Assembly (NCBI GenBank): GCA_021324515.1
Contig: JAJPIY010000027.1
Coordinates: 1-41,949, forward strand
Reading direction: 5' to 3'
From: Planctomycetota bacterium
GTDB taxonomy: Bacteria > Planctomycetota > Planctomycetia > Gemmatales > Gemmataceae
DNA: 41,949 nucleotides
Under the pieces are notes generated by a model. It saw only the letters and a list, made by a program, of their open reading frames with translations. It was not told where the DNA came from and searched no databases. Both the position numbers and the translations under genes were made by a program. The first letter of the stretch is position 1. Each line of letters begins with the position of its first letter. Below, in pieces: positions 8,237-18,488 of the stretch.

Positions 8237-10032
8237 ATCAGGCCTTGCTTTTTCAAAAATTGCGTCTGCGGCTGCTGCGCAATTCCTGGCGCGCTATGAC
8301 GCAACAATCCTCGATGCGGCCGCTGACCATTTTGTTGTGCAGCGCGATCGTTTGGACGTTCATCTTCGCCATCAGCTGGGGCGGATTTCTGTTCCTCCAT
8401 ACGGAGGTCGGGGTGCCGTTGACAGGCGAAATCGTCGGCATCTTGTTAGATTTACTGTTTCTGTCGCTGGCCGTATTGCTGGTTTTTTCCAGTGGTTTGA
8501 TCCTCTATGGCAGCCTGTTCGCCTCGCCGGAAACAGCGTTCTTGCTATCTAGCCCAGTTGCGGTCGACCAGGTGTTCGCCTACAAATTCCAGGGCGCCGT
8601 GGCGTTCAGCAGTTGGGCCTTCCTGCTTTTGGGCACTCCTATCCTCATTGCTTATGGCCTGGTCTGCGAGGCCGCATGGTATTTCTACGTTCTGTTGCCG
8701 CTGTTTTTCCTTGGTTTCGTGTTGCTGCCCGGAGCACTGGGCGGATTGGCGGCCCTGCTGATTGTCAATTACGTCCCGAAACGCCGCAAGCAGGTACTGA
8801 GCGTGTGTCTGACGGTGCTGGTGTTGGTGTTGGCGGGGTGGCTCTATCGCATGGTCCAGGCTGCGCCCACCGAGCTGTGGCGCGAGGAAATGCGTGAAGC
8901 CGTCACGCGGCTCTTGAGTTACTTCCAATTCACGCGCAATCCGCTGGCGCCGAGTCATTGGGTCTCGTTGGGTCTACGGCGTGTGGTGCGCGGCGAGATC
9001 GGCGCCGCGCTATACTATCTGGCGCTTGTGTGGAGCAATGGACTCTTCTTATACGTGATTGCTGCTGCTGCTTCCACTCGACTGTATCGCCGCGGTTACA
9101 ATCGCATGACCACGGGCGGCGACCTACAGCGCTTTCCCGTTCTCTTTCGAGGCCGTAACCACAAGCCAGCGATGGATAACGGACGCCTGCCCCTGGCCGC
9201 AGTCGGAAAAGAAAACCATCGTGAATCCTGGATGGATTATCTGCTCTATGCTGTGTTGGTCTTCGTCAATCCGCGGACGCGCTTGCTGCTTATCAAAGAC
9301 TTTCGCACTTTCCGCCGCGATCCGCAGCAATGGGGACAGGTGTTGGCTTTTTGCGGCCTGATGCTGCTCTACTTCGCCAATATTCGCCGTTTCGTCGAAG
9401 ACGTCAGTGGACCCTACCAGAACAGTATCAGTTTCCTCAACCTGTGTGCTGTGGCGCTCTTGTTATGTACCTACACGGGACGATTCGTCTATCCGATGCT
9501 GAGCCTGGAAGGAAGGCGCTTTTGGATACTCGGCCTTTTGCCGTTGAAGCGCGAACAACTGCTGTGGGGCAAATTCGCTTTTTCGATGACAGGCGGCTGT
9601 TTGATCGCCGGCGGATTGATACTGGTTAGCGATTTGATGCTCCTGATGCCGGCCCCGCCGATACTCCTGCACCTGTTGACCGTGGTCGTGTTGGCGGCTG
9701 GGCTTAGTGGTCTGAGCGTCGGTCTGGGGGCGTGCATGCCGAATTTTCGCGAGAGAGATCCTTCCAAAATTGCGGCTGGCTTCGGCGGCACCTTGAACCT
9801 GGTGGCGGGGCTGTTGTTCCTGCTGCTGATCCTGGGTTTGATGGCGGTCCCGTGGCACATGGAGGCTTACCTGACCATGATGCCTTTTTTGTCGGATAGG
9901 AAGTCGGAAGTCGCCTTGTTGTCGGAGGGTTTCATAGGGGCCGGCGTGGTATTGGGGCTGCTTGCCGGCATCGCCTGTGTAGTGTTGCCCCTGCGTGCCG
10001 GCATCCGGGCACTGCGCGAGATGGAGTTTTAG
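8233..10032 (+). CDS. ABC-2-type exporter permease
   Basis: The 599-residue protein has many hydrophobic segments: roughly residues 35-60, 70-95, 115-175, 185-200, an aromatic-rich central portion, and further pairs between about 370 and 590. A soluble part lies between residues 280 and 350. It resembles the large permeases paired with CcmA-like ATPases. It starts at the ATGA overlap with the ATPase gene and is the last gene of the operon; only 35 bases separate it from the convergent adaptor gene and I see no terminator there. The substrate is unknown. Confidence 0.8.
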   Translation: MNQALLFQKLRLRLLRNSWRAMTQQSSMRPLTILLCSAIVWTFIFAISWGGFLFLHTEVGVPLTGEIVGILLDLLFLSLAVLLVFSSGLILYGSLFASPETAFLLSSPVAVDQVFAYKFQGAVAFSSWAFLLLGTPILIAYGLVCEAAWYFYVLLPLFFLGFVLLPGALGGLAALLIVNYVPKRRKQVLSVCLTVLVLVLAGWLYRMVQAAPTELWREEMREAVTRLLSYFQFTRNPLAPSHWVSLGLRRVVRGEIGAALYYLALVWSNGLFLYVIAAAASTRLYRRGYNRMTTGGDLQRFPVLFRGRNHKPAMDNGRLPLAAVGKENHRESWMDYLLYAVLVFVNPRTRLLLIKDFRTFRRDPQQWGQVLAFCGLMLLYFANIRRFVEDVSGPYQNSISFLNLCAVALLLCTYTGRFVYPMLSLEGRRFWILGLLPLKREQLLWGKFAFSMTGGCLIAGGLILVSDLMLLMPAPPILLHLLTVVVLAAGLSGLSVGLGACMPNFRERDPSKIAAGFGGTLNLVAGLLFLLLILGLMAVPWHMEAYLTMMPFLSDRKSEVALLSEGFIGAGVVLGLLAGIACVVLPLRAGIRALREMEF

Positions 10033-10067
10033 TGCTCCGTTTGCCTTGTCACGGACTTTGGGCGTGC

Positions 10068-11429
10068 TTACCTTTTCTCGGTCCTTTCTTCGGAGGCAAT
10101 ACGGACAGCCTCCCCATCGCGCAGTTCCGACAGATCGCCGAGGATGACCACTTCATCACCAGAGAACGGCCCCCACTGGTCCTTGACTTTTTTGCGGAAC
10201 ACTTCAACATATTTGTTATCGTTTATTCCTATTTGTACCGGCGTGCGCACGGCCTTGCCATCCTCGTACAAATAGATGGTGTTCTGATTGCCGATTTCGA
10301 TAACTGTTTCCAGCGGTACGGCGAAGACGTTGCGGCGTACGATCTCAACTAAACCGAAAGCGTACATTCCCGGGCGCATGCGGCCGTCTGGGTTAGGCAG
10401 ATCTATTTCGGCCCGCAAAGTGCGGCTTTGGACATTCAAGGCCCACGAAGTCCGCGTTACCGTGCCTTCCCGTTCTTCATCATTGAGCGACTGAATACGG
10501 ACGCGCGCCTTGGTGCCTCGATCGATGTAGGCAGCCTCCATCTCCGGCACGTCCACGTAGACACGTACCACATCGGTACGGGTCACTACATAAATAGGGG
10601 TACCGCGCTCTGGGACCTCACTGCGGACCCCGCCGAGGGGAGCGGAGGCGTCACCATAGCGCGGCTCAACGTAATCGCCGGTATTGGCATTGCGGACGAC
10701 GACGATGCCGTCGTAAGGCGCCTGCATCTTTGTATAACTGACCAGAGCGGCCAAGTGTTCCTCGGCGGCCAGATCGACCGTAACTTGAGCGCGAGCAGCT
10801 TCGACATCCGTCTTAGCTTTTGCCAGTTCCATGGCGCGGGCCTTCTCACGGGCCAGGGCGGCAGCCAAAGATGCCTTGGCCAATTCCAATTGGCGTTGTG
10901 ATTCGGCAAGAATTTGCTCATTAACGACCAGTTTGCCCTCGACTTTGGCGCTAGCCAAACGTGAGACTTCTGACTGCCAACGTTGGACATCAGCCCTGTA
11001 CTTGTCAATGTCGGCCACAGCTACCTGCCATTGTTCCTGGGCCACGTCCACTGCCCGTTCGGCCAATCGTACCCGGATTTCGTCCAGGGCTACCTGGGCT
11101 TTTTTCTCTTTATAGCGTGCGTGCAATTCAGGCACGTAGATATGAGCCAGCAGCTGCCCTTTCTTGATTGGGTCCCCGATATCTACCATCCATTGTTTGA
11201 TGTAACCGGCGACCTTGGGATACAGCGCAGTTTGCTCGTAAGCGAATACGTATCCGGGTTGACCGACTTCGCGGTGCAAGTCGCGTCGTTCGGGTTTGAC
11301 CAGATGGACTGGCGGCGCCACCTCAATAGTCTTTCCCTCCGACGATGCTTGATGGCATCCGACCATCCCTGCCAGGGCCAACAGCAGCAGCAGCCGGGAC
11401 TGCGGTATTCGCAAGACGGTGCGCTTCAT
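10068..11429 (-). CDS. Periplasmic adaptor of an RND efflux pump (HlyD/AcrA family)
   Basis: The 453-residue protein starts with a lipoprotein signal (RLLLLLALAGMVGC; lipidation would be at Cys25). It follows the membrane-fusion order: beta-barrel start, a lipoyl half (VAGYIKQWMVDIGDPIKKGQ), a long alpha-hairpin of heptads (about residues 105-225), the second lipoyl half (APYDGIVVVRNANTGDYV), a barrel with VYVDVPEMEAAYI, and a proximal domain. It joins the inner-membrane pump to a TolC-type channel. It follows the pump gene by 51 bases on the same strand, and two channel genes lie upstream in the opposite direction. The substrate is not evident; there is no metal-binding His/Met cluster like that in CusB. 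Confidence 0.9.
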   Translation of the reverse strand: MKRTVLRIPQSRLLLLLALAGMVGCHQASSEGKTIEVAPPVHLVKPERRDLHREVGQPGYVFAYEQTALYPKVAGYIKQWMVDIGDPIKKGQLLAHIYVPELHARYKEKKAQVALDEIRVRLAERAVDVAQEQWQVAVADIDKYRADVQRWQSEVSRLASAKVEGKLVVNEQILAESQRQLELAKASLAAALAREKARAMELAKAKTDVEAARAQVTVDLAAEEHLAALVSYTKMQAPYDGIVVVRNANTGDYVEPRYGDASAPLGGVRSEVPERGTPIYVVTRTDVVRVYVDVPEMEAAYIDRGTKARVRIQSLNDEEREGTVTRTSWALNVQSRTLRAEIDLPNPDGRMRPGMYAFGLVEIVRRNVFAVPLETVIEIGNQNTIYLYEDGKAVRTPVQIGINDNKYVEVFRKKVKDQWGPFSGDEVVILGDLSELRDGEAVRIASEERTEKR

Positions 11430-11480
11430 GATTAGTCTCCTCTGTTTTCTGTCACATACTCTGAACGCCCGATGACCCTA

Positions 11481-14400
11481 TCACGCTCTTGCCGCCCGTT
11501 CTCGGAAGAGGCGTCGGCTGGCCTCCTCCCCGCCGTCGTGATACCGGCTGATCGGATCTTCCGGGTCAATGGATGGGTGTACAAACTTACGTTCTCCCAT
11601 GATGAGTGTGTAAATGGCCGGCAAGATTAACAAGGTGGCAAAAGTCGAGAGGACCAAGCCGCCAATGACCGCTACACCCAAAGGTGCTTCCATCTTGCTG
11701 CCGGACTCCAACCCTAGCGACATCGGCACCATGCCGATGGTCATAGCACAAGCAGTCATAAGGATTGGTCGTAACCGTTCGCCAGCCCCGCGGATAGCTG
11801 AACCGTGGACCGATGCCCCTTTCTGCCACTCCATCGCCATGAAAGTGACCAGCATCACGGAGTTGGACACCGATACGCCCACGCTCATGATTGTACCCAT
11901 GAACGATTCGATATTGAGCGTGGTTTGGGTAACCAAGAGGATAAGCACGACACCGCTGAGTACGCCCGGCACGGCACCGATGGAGGAGAGGGCTAAACGC
12001 AGTGACTGAAAATACGCCGTCAGCAGCACCAGGACGACAAAGACCGAAGCCGCCAAGCCAATGGCTAGAGACTCGAACATATCGTTCATGGGCTTAACTT
12101 GGCCGCGATGTTCAACGTAGACGCCGCGTGGCGGCTTGCCAGCCTTCTGCACCGCTTCTTCGACCTGCTTGGCAGCCCGGCCAAGGTCCTCGCCCTCGAT
12201 GTTGGCGGTGATGCTCAGGTAGCGCTGCATCTGCGTGCGATCGAACTGGCCGGGCATATTGCCTTTGCCTACGCGAGCCACATCGCGGACCATTAAATTG
12301 ATCCACGGGCTGACCTTCATCAGAGGCAGTGTTTCCACCTGAGATTCTGAAGTCATCCGCGCGATGGGCGTCTGCACTTGTACCTGATAGCTGACGCCCG
12401 ACTTTTTGTCGATCCAGTAATTGCGGTACAACATGCGGCTGGATGAGGTTGCTTCCAAGACCGATCGGCCGACTTCATCGACATTAGTGCCGCTCAAGTT
12501 GGCCTTCTGGCGATCGATGGTCACGCGAACCGTCGGATAATCCAGTTCCTGACGGAACTGCACGTCGCGTAGATACGGATTGGCTTGCAATTCCGCCTGC
12601 ACTTTTTCCTGAAAGGCGCGGGCCTCCTGTAGATCGTGACTGGCGGCGACAACTTCGATAGGCGTTGGCGAGCCGAAGCTCATGACTTCGCTGACAATGT
12701 CGCCTGGTTCAAAACCGAACTTCAGGTGTCGAACACGTGCTTCAGCCTCTTCGGGAGAATAGCCTTCTTTGTACAACACCCCGGTCAACCACGGTTTAAG
12801 GCGTTTGGGAAGTGCCTTACGCAGCTTCTCCTGCAATGCGAAAATCGAGAGGCCGGCACCTTCCCGTAACTGGACCCGCATTTGCCCGTCATCCGGTCCG
12901 CGCATGAAGAGGATCATGTTGTTCATGGCGTAGTTAGGCGCTTGCTGGCCGGCGAAACCCATCGCGATGGCGACGTTGTTGGCGCCGGCTTCTTCCTGAA
13001 TCGTTTTCAGACAGTGAATCCATGCCTCGCGGGTCAGTTCGTAGTTGGTACCCGGCGGCATGCGGAAACGGAGCACGAATTGGCCCATATCGGTCACCGG
13101 AAACAATTCGCGCCCCAATTCCATGCCAGCAAACACCAGAACGAGCAGGCATGCCACCAAATATGCCGGCACAACCAGCCAACGCCAAGCTATGCTGACG
13201 CTCACTATCCGAGCGAAGACGCGTTGGACTTTACCGAAAAATCCAGGATGTATCCACTCTTCTTCTCCTAAATCTCCGTGTGTCTCTGTTTCTCTGACTT
13301 GCTCTGTAGGTTGTTGAGGTTCAGCTTGCCTGGCTTGAATTTCGGGTTGGTGAGCTTGCGTTTGGTCCCCTAGAAAATCTTTCAGTTCTTTGGGGCCTTT
13401 CAGCAACCAGGTGGCGAGCACCGGCACCAGTGTGCTGGACAATAAATAGGACGTAATCATGGCGAAACCGACTGCCAACGACAACGGTACGAACAGGGAA
13501 TGTACCGGCTCCGGCATGATGAAGGCAGGGATGAACACGGACAGAATGCACAACATGGCCAAGAGACGAGGTACGGCGGTGATGGAGTTACCCAAGCGCA
13601 CGGCCCGCGGAATGGTGGCGACGTGTTCCATCTGGGCGTGAATGTTCTCCAATTCGACTGTGGCCTCATCAACGAGAATACCAATAGCTAAGGCCAGGCC
13701 GCCTAACGTCATGATGTTGATGCTGTTGCCGGTAAGCCACAGAGCAAACAGCGACCCAAGCAAGGCCAGTGGAATGTTGAAGACCACGACAATAACGCTA
13801 CGCCAATCGCGCAGAAAGATCAGTACCATCAGGCCGGTCAGGCCGGCGCCGATGGCCCCTTCGGTGGCCACGCTGCGGATGGCCTCGACTACCATCGGGG
13901 TCTGATCGAATTCGTACCGAATCTCTACTCCTTCCGGCAGCACGCTCTGAAAGCGCGGCATGGCCTTGCGGACATCGTTAGCCACTGTCAGGGCAGAGGC
14001 GGTGTTCTTCTTGACAATGGGGATGAAGACGGAACGTTTACCGTTCACCATTGCGTAACCGTAGTTGATGTCGGTGGCATCGGCGATGGTGGCGACGTCG
14101 TGAATATAGAGATTGCGGTTGGCGCGCAGAGGGATTTGGCCAATTTTCTGAATGTCATCCACCATTGCATTGGTGGGCACCATGGGCATCTGGTCCTTGA
14201 GATACAGATTGCCGGCCGGGATAACCACATTGCCTTCCATCAGCGCCTTGGAAACGTCTTCGGTAGACAGATTGTAGGAACGCAAACGATCGGGATCGAC
14301 GGTGATGACGATCGAACGGATGTTGGAGCCGAATGGCGCCGTACCAACGGTCCCTGGCACTTCCGTCTGAATAAGCGGGCGAATGCGATACTGGGCAAGG

Positions 14401-14864
14401 TCGGCTAGTTTTCCCAGCGAGGTGGTTGGACTGGTCAATACCAGATAGCCGATAGGCACGCTACCGGGGTCCATGCGCATGATTTGCGGCGGCAACACGC
14501 CTTTGGGCTGAAAAGCCTCGGCACGATTGACTTGGGCCACTACCGATGCCATCGCCTCTGCCATGTCTGTACCAGGAAAGAAAGACACTTTGATGAGAGC
14601 AATCTGCTGAATGCACTGCGACTCTACTTTCTTAATCCCGTCAACGTACTGCAAGTTCGTCTCGATCTGATTGACAAGCAAACCTTCGATCTGATCGGGG
14701 CTCATGCCATTGTAATTCTGGATGATGTAGATTTCCGGATTGTTAAATTGGGGAAAGATATCGATGCGCATCTTGGAAATAGCGAGTCCGCCGAAACCGA
14801 ACAGGGCCACCACGATCATGAACATGGTGATCGGGTGCCGCATGGCAAAGCGAATGGGATTCAT
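11481..14864 (-). CDS. RND efflux transporter, AcrB/HAE type
   Basis: The 1127-residue protein has the RND pattern: TM1 near residues 12-30 (MRHPITMFMIVVALFGFGG), a large periplasmic loop, a TM2-6 bundle, a cytoplasmic linker rich in Gln/Glu, TM7, a second large loop and TM8-12 ending near ATLLILPAIYTLIMG. In TM4 the proton-relay pair reads GILVDEATVELENI, with Asp-Glu where AcrB has Asp-Asp. Start chosen at 14864 (MNPIRFAMRHP) because AAGGGG lies six bases upstream; the frame is open 20 codons further. Probably drives export of drugs or other hydrophobic compounds with the adjacent adaptor and TolC proteins. Confidence 0.92.
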   Translation of the reverse strand: MNPIRFAMRHPITMFMIVVALFGFGGLAISKMRIDIFPQFNNPEIYIIQNYNGMSPDQIEGLLVNQIETNLQYVDGIKKVESQCIQQIALIKVSFFPGTDMAEAMASVVAQVNRAEAFQPKGVLPPQIMRMDPGSVPIGYLVLTSPTTSLGKLADLAQYRIRPLIQTEVPGTVGTAPFGSNIRSIVITVDPDRLRSYNLSTEDVSKALMEGNVVIPAGNLYLKDQMPMVPTNAMVDDIQKIGQIPLRANRNLYIHDVATIADATDINYGYAMVNGKRSVFIPIVKKNTASALTVANDVRKAMPRFQSVLPEGVEIRYEFDQTPMVVEAIRSVATEGAIGAGLTGLMVLIFLRDWRSVIVVVFNIPLALLGSLFALWLTGNSINIMTLGGLALAIGILVDEATVELENIHAQMEHVATIPRAVRLGNSITAVPRLLAMLCILSVFIPAFIMPEPVHSLFVPLSLAVGFAMITSYLLSSTLVPVLATWLLKGPKELKDFLGDQTQAHQPEIQARQAEPQQPTEQVRETETHGDLGEEEWIHPGFFGKVQRVFARIVSVSIAWRWLVVPAYLVACLLVLVFAGMELGRELFPVTDMGQFVLRFRMPPGTNYELTREAWIHCLKTIQEEAGANNVAIAMGFAGQQAPNYAMNNMILFMRGPDDGQMRVQLREGAGLSIFALQEKLRKALPKRLKPWLTGVLYKEGYSPEEAEARVRHLKFGFEPGDIVSEVMSFGSPTPIEVVAASHDLQEARAFQEKVQAELQANPYLRDVQFRQELDYPTVRVTIDRQKANLSGTNVDEVGRSVLEATSSSRMLYRNYWIDKKSGVSYQVQVQTPIARMTSESQVETLPLMKVSPWINLMVRDVARVGKGNMPGQFDRTQMQRYLSITANIEGEDLGRAAKQVEEAVQKAGKPPRGVYVEHRGQVKPMNDMFESLAIGLAASVFVVLVLLTAYFQSLRLALSSIGAVPGVLSGVVLILLVTQTTLNIESFMGTIMSVGVSVSNSVMLVTFMAMEWQKGASVHGSAIRGAGERLRPILMTACAMTIGMVPMSLGLESGSKMEAPLGVAVIGGLVLSTFATLLILPAIYTLIMGERKFVHPSIDPEDPISRYHDGGEEASRRLFRERAARA

Positions 14865-15096
14865 GGCAAGCCCCTTCGAGGTATTCTCGGGTGGATCCGT
14901 CTTCTCACAACAGCCTTTAGACAATCTATCCGGGGCCGAGGCGTAAGCGAAGCCCTTTGTTTACGCTTCGGAGCCGGGCAGACAAATAATAGTTGCCCGT
15001 GTCGATCTTTGCCGATGTAGAAGAAAGATGGATTTTGCGGATCTTGCGGCGCATCCCGCGCCAAAGAGAGCTACACCTGATGGAAGGATTCTGCTG

Positions 15097-16728
15097 ATGG
15101 CACAGGCGCTGGGACATTGGAGAACCTTGGATAAGCTGGCTGTCCTGGCCGGTTTGCTCGCCGCGGTCTCCACCGGAGACGTCACGGCTCAAGGTCCGTA
15201 CAGTTGCCCAACGCCGGCACGGTCCCTGCGAGGGGCGGTCGTTTCCGAGGGCCAGGCGCCGCCGCAACTCAAGCCAAGCCAAGTACAGCCGGGCGATCAG
15301 CCCTTGCCTATCAATCTGCCCACGGCCTTGCAATTGGCCGATGCACGCCCCCTTATTATCGCCGCTGCTCAGGCCAGCCTCCAAATCGCTATTGCCCAGC
15401 TACGCCAGGCGCAAGTCCTGTGGTTGCCCAATTTCGCTATAGGCGGCAGCTGGTATCGCCATGATGGCGGTGGCACAGCCAACAACGGCATCGAATATCT
15501 TGTCGGGCGGGACCAGTATTTTCTCGGCGTCGGCCCTATGCTTGCTTTGCCCTTTACCGACATTCTCTCTCTGCCGCGCCAAGCCCAGGACCGCGTGGCT
15601 GCCCGCCGATTCGAGGTGCAGGTTTCTAAGAACGATGCCCTGCTTGCTGTAGCCGAGGCCTATTTCAATGTCCAGCAAGCACGCGGACGCCTGGCCGGAG
15701 CGCAAGATGTCGCCGAAAAATCGCGCACCCTTGTGCGGACCATCGAAGCCTTGAGCAAAGACCTGACCTCCCCCATCGAGATTGACCGGGCCCGTACGGA
15801 ATTGGCCGATATTGAGCAGGAAATGTTACTGCGCTATCAGGAATGGCGTGAAGCTAGCGCCGATTTGACGCGCGAGCTACGGCTTAACCCTCTTACCGTA
15901 GTCGTACCGTTGGAACCGCCCCATTTACAAGTAACCCTCATTTCGCCCAAGGAAGCCGTGGAGGACCTGGTGCCCGTAGGATTGCTCAGTCGTCCCGAGC
16001 TTGCTTCGCAGCAAGCCCTGGTAAGGTATACCCTTGAGCGCTTGCGCCAGGAGAGGTTGCGACCGTTGCTACCCAGCCTCATTTTTGCGCCGAACGCCGT
16101 GCCGGCGGCTCCTTATGTGACCGCCGCTGTCCCTGCGGGATCGCTGATGACCGGCCTGTTTTCCTCGGATGTCAACGGTCGGCCCCAACCGTGGGTTGGC
16201 CGCTTCGATTCCCTAACTATGCTCGTCTGGGAGTTTCAGGGCCTCGGTTTGGGCAATCGCGCTTTGGTCCGCCAGCGAGCCGCCGAGCAGCAACGTCAAC
16301 TCGCGGAGCTGTTCCGTGCTCAGGACCGAGTAGCCGCCGAAGTTGTCGACGCCCACGCGCGGGTTCAGTCGGCGATACTGCGTATCAGCAAAGCGGAAGC
16401 CGAGGTCAAGGAAGCGCAAACGACTTATGCAGGCAATCTCAAGGCCATTACCGAGACGACGCGTTTTGGCGATCAACTAACGCTGGTCAATCGGCCGTTG
16501 GAAGTAGTAGTTGCTCTCCAGCAACTAGCGCAGGCTTATGACCATTACTTTGTCAGCGTCAGTGATTATAACAAGGCCCAATTTCAACTCTTCTGGGCGC
16601 TCGGTTATCCTGCCAGTATCTTGGCCTGCGAACAAAACCGCAGCGCCCTTATGCCAGTCGATACCTGGCGTCCGCCGCAAATGGCCCCGGTCAATACGCC
16701 GCCGCCTTGTCAGGGCTGTCTCCGATGA
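15097..16728 (+). CDS. TolC-type outer-membrane efflux protein, copy 1
   Basis: The 543-residue protein starts with a signal peptide (LAVLAGLLAAVSTGDVTAQG). Two outer-membrane-factor repeats follow, each with a long coiled helix: LPTALQLADARPLIIAAAQA and AVAEAYFNVQQARGRLAGAQ in the first half, QDRVAAEVVDAHARVQSA and the FGDQLTLVNRPLEVVVALQQ region in the second. It would form the outer-membrane channel for the divergent RND pump. Start chosen at ATG 15097, with GGAAGGA eight bases upstream; the frame is open back to 15028. The next gene is a close paralogue 14 bases downstream. Confidence 0.9.
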   Translation: MAQALGHWRTLDKLAVLAGLLAAVSTGDVTAQGPYSCPTPARSLRGAVVSEGQAPPQLKPSQVQPGDQPLPINLPTALQLADARPLIIAAAQASLQIAIAQLRQAQVLWLPNFAIGGSWYRHDGGGTANNGIEYLVGRDQYFLGVGPMLALPFTDILSLPRQAQDRVAARRFEVQVSKNDALLAVAEAYFNVQQARGRLAGAQDVAEKSRTLVRTIEALSKDLTSPIEIDRARTELADIEQEMLLRYQEWREASADLTRELRLNPLTVVVPLEPPHLQVTLISPKEAVEDLVPVGLLSRPELASQQALVRYTLERLRQERLRPLLPSLIFAPNAVPAAPYVTAAVPAGSLMTGLFSSDVNGRPQPWVGRFDSLTMLVWEFQGLGLGNRALVRQRAAEQQRQLAELFRAQDRVAAEVVDAHARVQSAILRISKAEAEVKEAQTTYAGNLKAITETTRFGDQLTLVNRPLEVVVALQQLAQAYDHYFVSVSDYNKAQFQLFWALGYPASILACEQNRSALMPVDTWRPPQMAPVNTPPPCQGCLR

Positions 16729-16742
16729 AGGGAGGATATAGT

Positions 16743-18431
16743 ATGGTGCAAGAAGTGCGCGGCTGGGCGTTTCAGAGCGTCCTGGCCATGGGCTTTGGTC
16801 TGATGTTCCTTTGCCCGGCGCGTTCGGCAAGTCAGCGGGAGACGGAAGAAACTATACCGCCGCCTCGCCCTCTGACCAATGAACAGCCGGCCCGAGAAGT
16901 AGATAGGGTGCAGCCGACGCCTCGTGATTGCTCCTCGCCCACACGGTTCTTGCAGGGGCCGATCGTCTCCGAAGGCCAGGCGCCGCCGCAACTTAAACCG
17001 GGCCAAGTGCAACCAGACGATCACGCTATGCCTATCAATCTGCCCACGGCCCTGCAATTGGCCGACGCACGCCCCATTATTATCGCTGCCGCTCAAGCCA
17101 GCCTCCAAATCGCTGTGGCCCAATTGAGACGCGCTCAGCTACTTTGGCTCCCCAACGTGACGGCGGGCGGCACCTGGTATCGCCATGACGGGGGAGGGAC
17201 GGGCAACAGCGGCATCGAGTACATCGTCGGCCGGGATCAATACATGATCGGTGCGGGGCCTTTCCTCGATTGGACTTTCGTAGATTTGATCTACCTTCCC
17301 CGTCAGGCCAGGGACCAAGCGGCTGCTCGCCGATTCGAGGTACAAACGGCGCGGAATGATGCTTTGCGAGCTGTAGCCGAGGCTTATTTCAACGTCCAGC
17401 AAGCACGCGGACGCCTGGCCGGAGCGCAAGATGTCGCAGAGAAAGCCAGGAAGCTCGCCGAGAAGATTCGGGCCTTGAGTAAGGACCTGACGTCACCTTT
17501 TGAAATCGACCGGGCTTTAACGACCCTGGCCGACATTGAGCGGGAAATGCTACTACGGTATCAGGAATGGCGTGTGGCCAGCGCCGATCTGACGCGGGAA
17601 TTACGGCTCAATCCGACCATCGTGGCTGCACCGCTAGAGCCACCCCATTTGCAGGTGACCCTCATCTCGCCCAAGGAAGCCGTGGAGGACCTGGTGCCCG
17701 TAGGATTGCTCAACCGCCCGGAGTTAGCTTCTCAGCAGGCATTGGTGAGATGGGCGCTGGAGCGCATTCGTCAGGAAAGGCTGCGGCCGTTGATACCCAG
17801 TCTGGTCATCGCTCCCAATGCCGTGCCGGGGGCCCCCTTCGGCACATTGATGAGCGGTGTCTTCGCCTCAGATGTCAACGGTCGGCCCCAACCGTGGGTT
17901 GGCCGCTTCGATTCCCTGACGATGGGCACTTGGGAGGTACGTAACCTCGGTTTGGGCAATCGCGCCCTGGTTCAAGAACGGCAGGCCGAACAGCAGCGCG
18001 AGTTAATCGAATTGTTTCGCATTCAGGATCACGTGGCGGCTGAGGTCGTCCAGGCCCATGCCCGCGTCCAGTCCGCCGTCCTTCGCATCCTTAAGGCGGA
18101 AACCGAGGTTAAGGAAGCGCAAACGACTTATGCAGGCAATCTCAAGGCCATTACCGAGACGACGCGTTTTGGCGATCGTCTGGTATTGGTTAATCGACCG
18201 CTCGAAGCCGTGGTCGCCCTCCAGCAATTGAGCCGCGCTTATAATAACTACTATGTCAGTGTCGCCGACTATAACAAAGCGCAGTTTCAGCTGTTTTGGG
18301 CCTTGGGTTATCCGGCGAAAACTCTAGCGTGCGAGCGGAACAATGGCGACATCCGTTCCGTTGATACTTCGCGTCCGCCGCAAATGGCGCCGGTCAATGC
18401 GCCGCCGCCTTGCCGACCTGGCGGACCTTGA
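16743..18431 (+). CDS. TolC-type outer-membrane efflux protein, copy 2
   Basis: The 562-residue protein matches copy 1 along almost its whole length, with the same signal peptide, linker, coiled-coil and C-terminal segments. It has a longer, variable N-terminal section (about residues 25-60) and lacks a short segment near TAAVPAG of copy 1. The start at 16743 has GGAGG seven bases upstream. Several nucleotide blocks are nearly or fully identical to copy 1; 18111-18177 equals 16408-16474 over 67 bases. It is probably co-transcribed with copy 1. The pair may give alternative channels to one pump or serve two pumps. Confidence 0.9.
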   Translation: MVQEVRGWAFQSVLAMGFGLMFLCPARSASQRETEETIPPPRPLTNEQPAREVDRVQPTPRDCSSPTRFLQGPIVSEGQAPPQLKPGQVQPDDHAMPINLPTALQLADARPIIIAAAQASLQIAVAQLRRAQLLWLPNVTAGGTWYRHDGGGTGNSGIEYIVGRDQYMIGAGPFLDWTFVDLIYLPRQARDQAAARRFEVQTARNDALRAVAEAYFNVQQARGRLAGAQDVAEKARKLAEKIRALSKDLTSPFEIDRALTTLADIEREMLLRYQEWRVASADLTRELRLNPTIVAAPLEPPHLQVTLISPKEAVEDLVPVGLLNRPELASQQALVRWALERIRQERLRPLIPSLVIAPNAVPGAPFGTLMSGVFASDVNGRPQPWVGRFDSLTMGTWEVRNLGLGNRALVQERQAEQQRELIELFRIQDHVAAEVVQAHARVQSAVLRILKAETEVKEAQTTYAGNLKAITETTRFGDRLVLVNRPLEAVVALQQLSRAYNNYYVSVADYNKAQFQLFWALGYPAKTLACERNNGDIRSVDTSRPPQMAPVNAPPPCRPGGP

Positions 18432-18488
18432 TACATATGCCAAAGAGACAGCCCAGCGGAGGATTTTAAACCACTTTAAGAGTCATCC

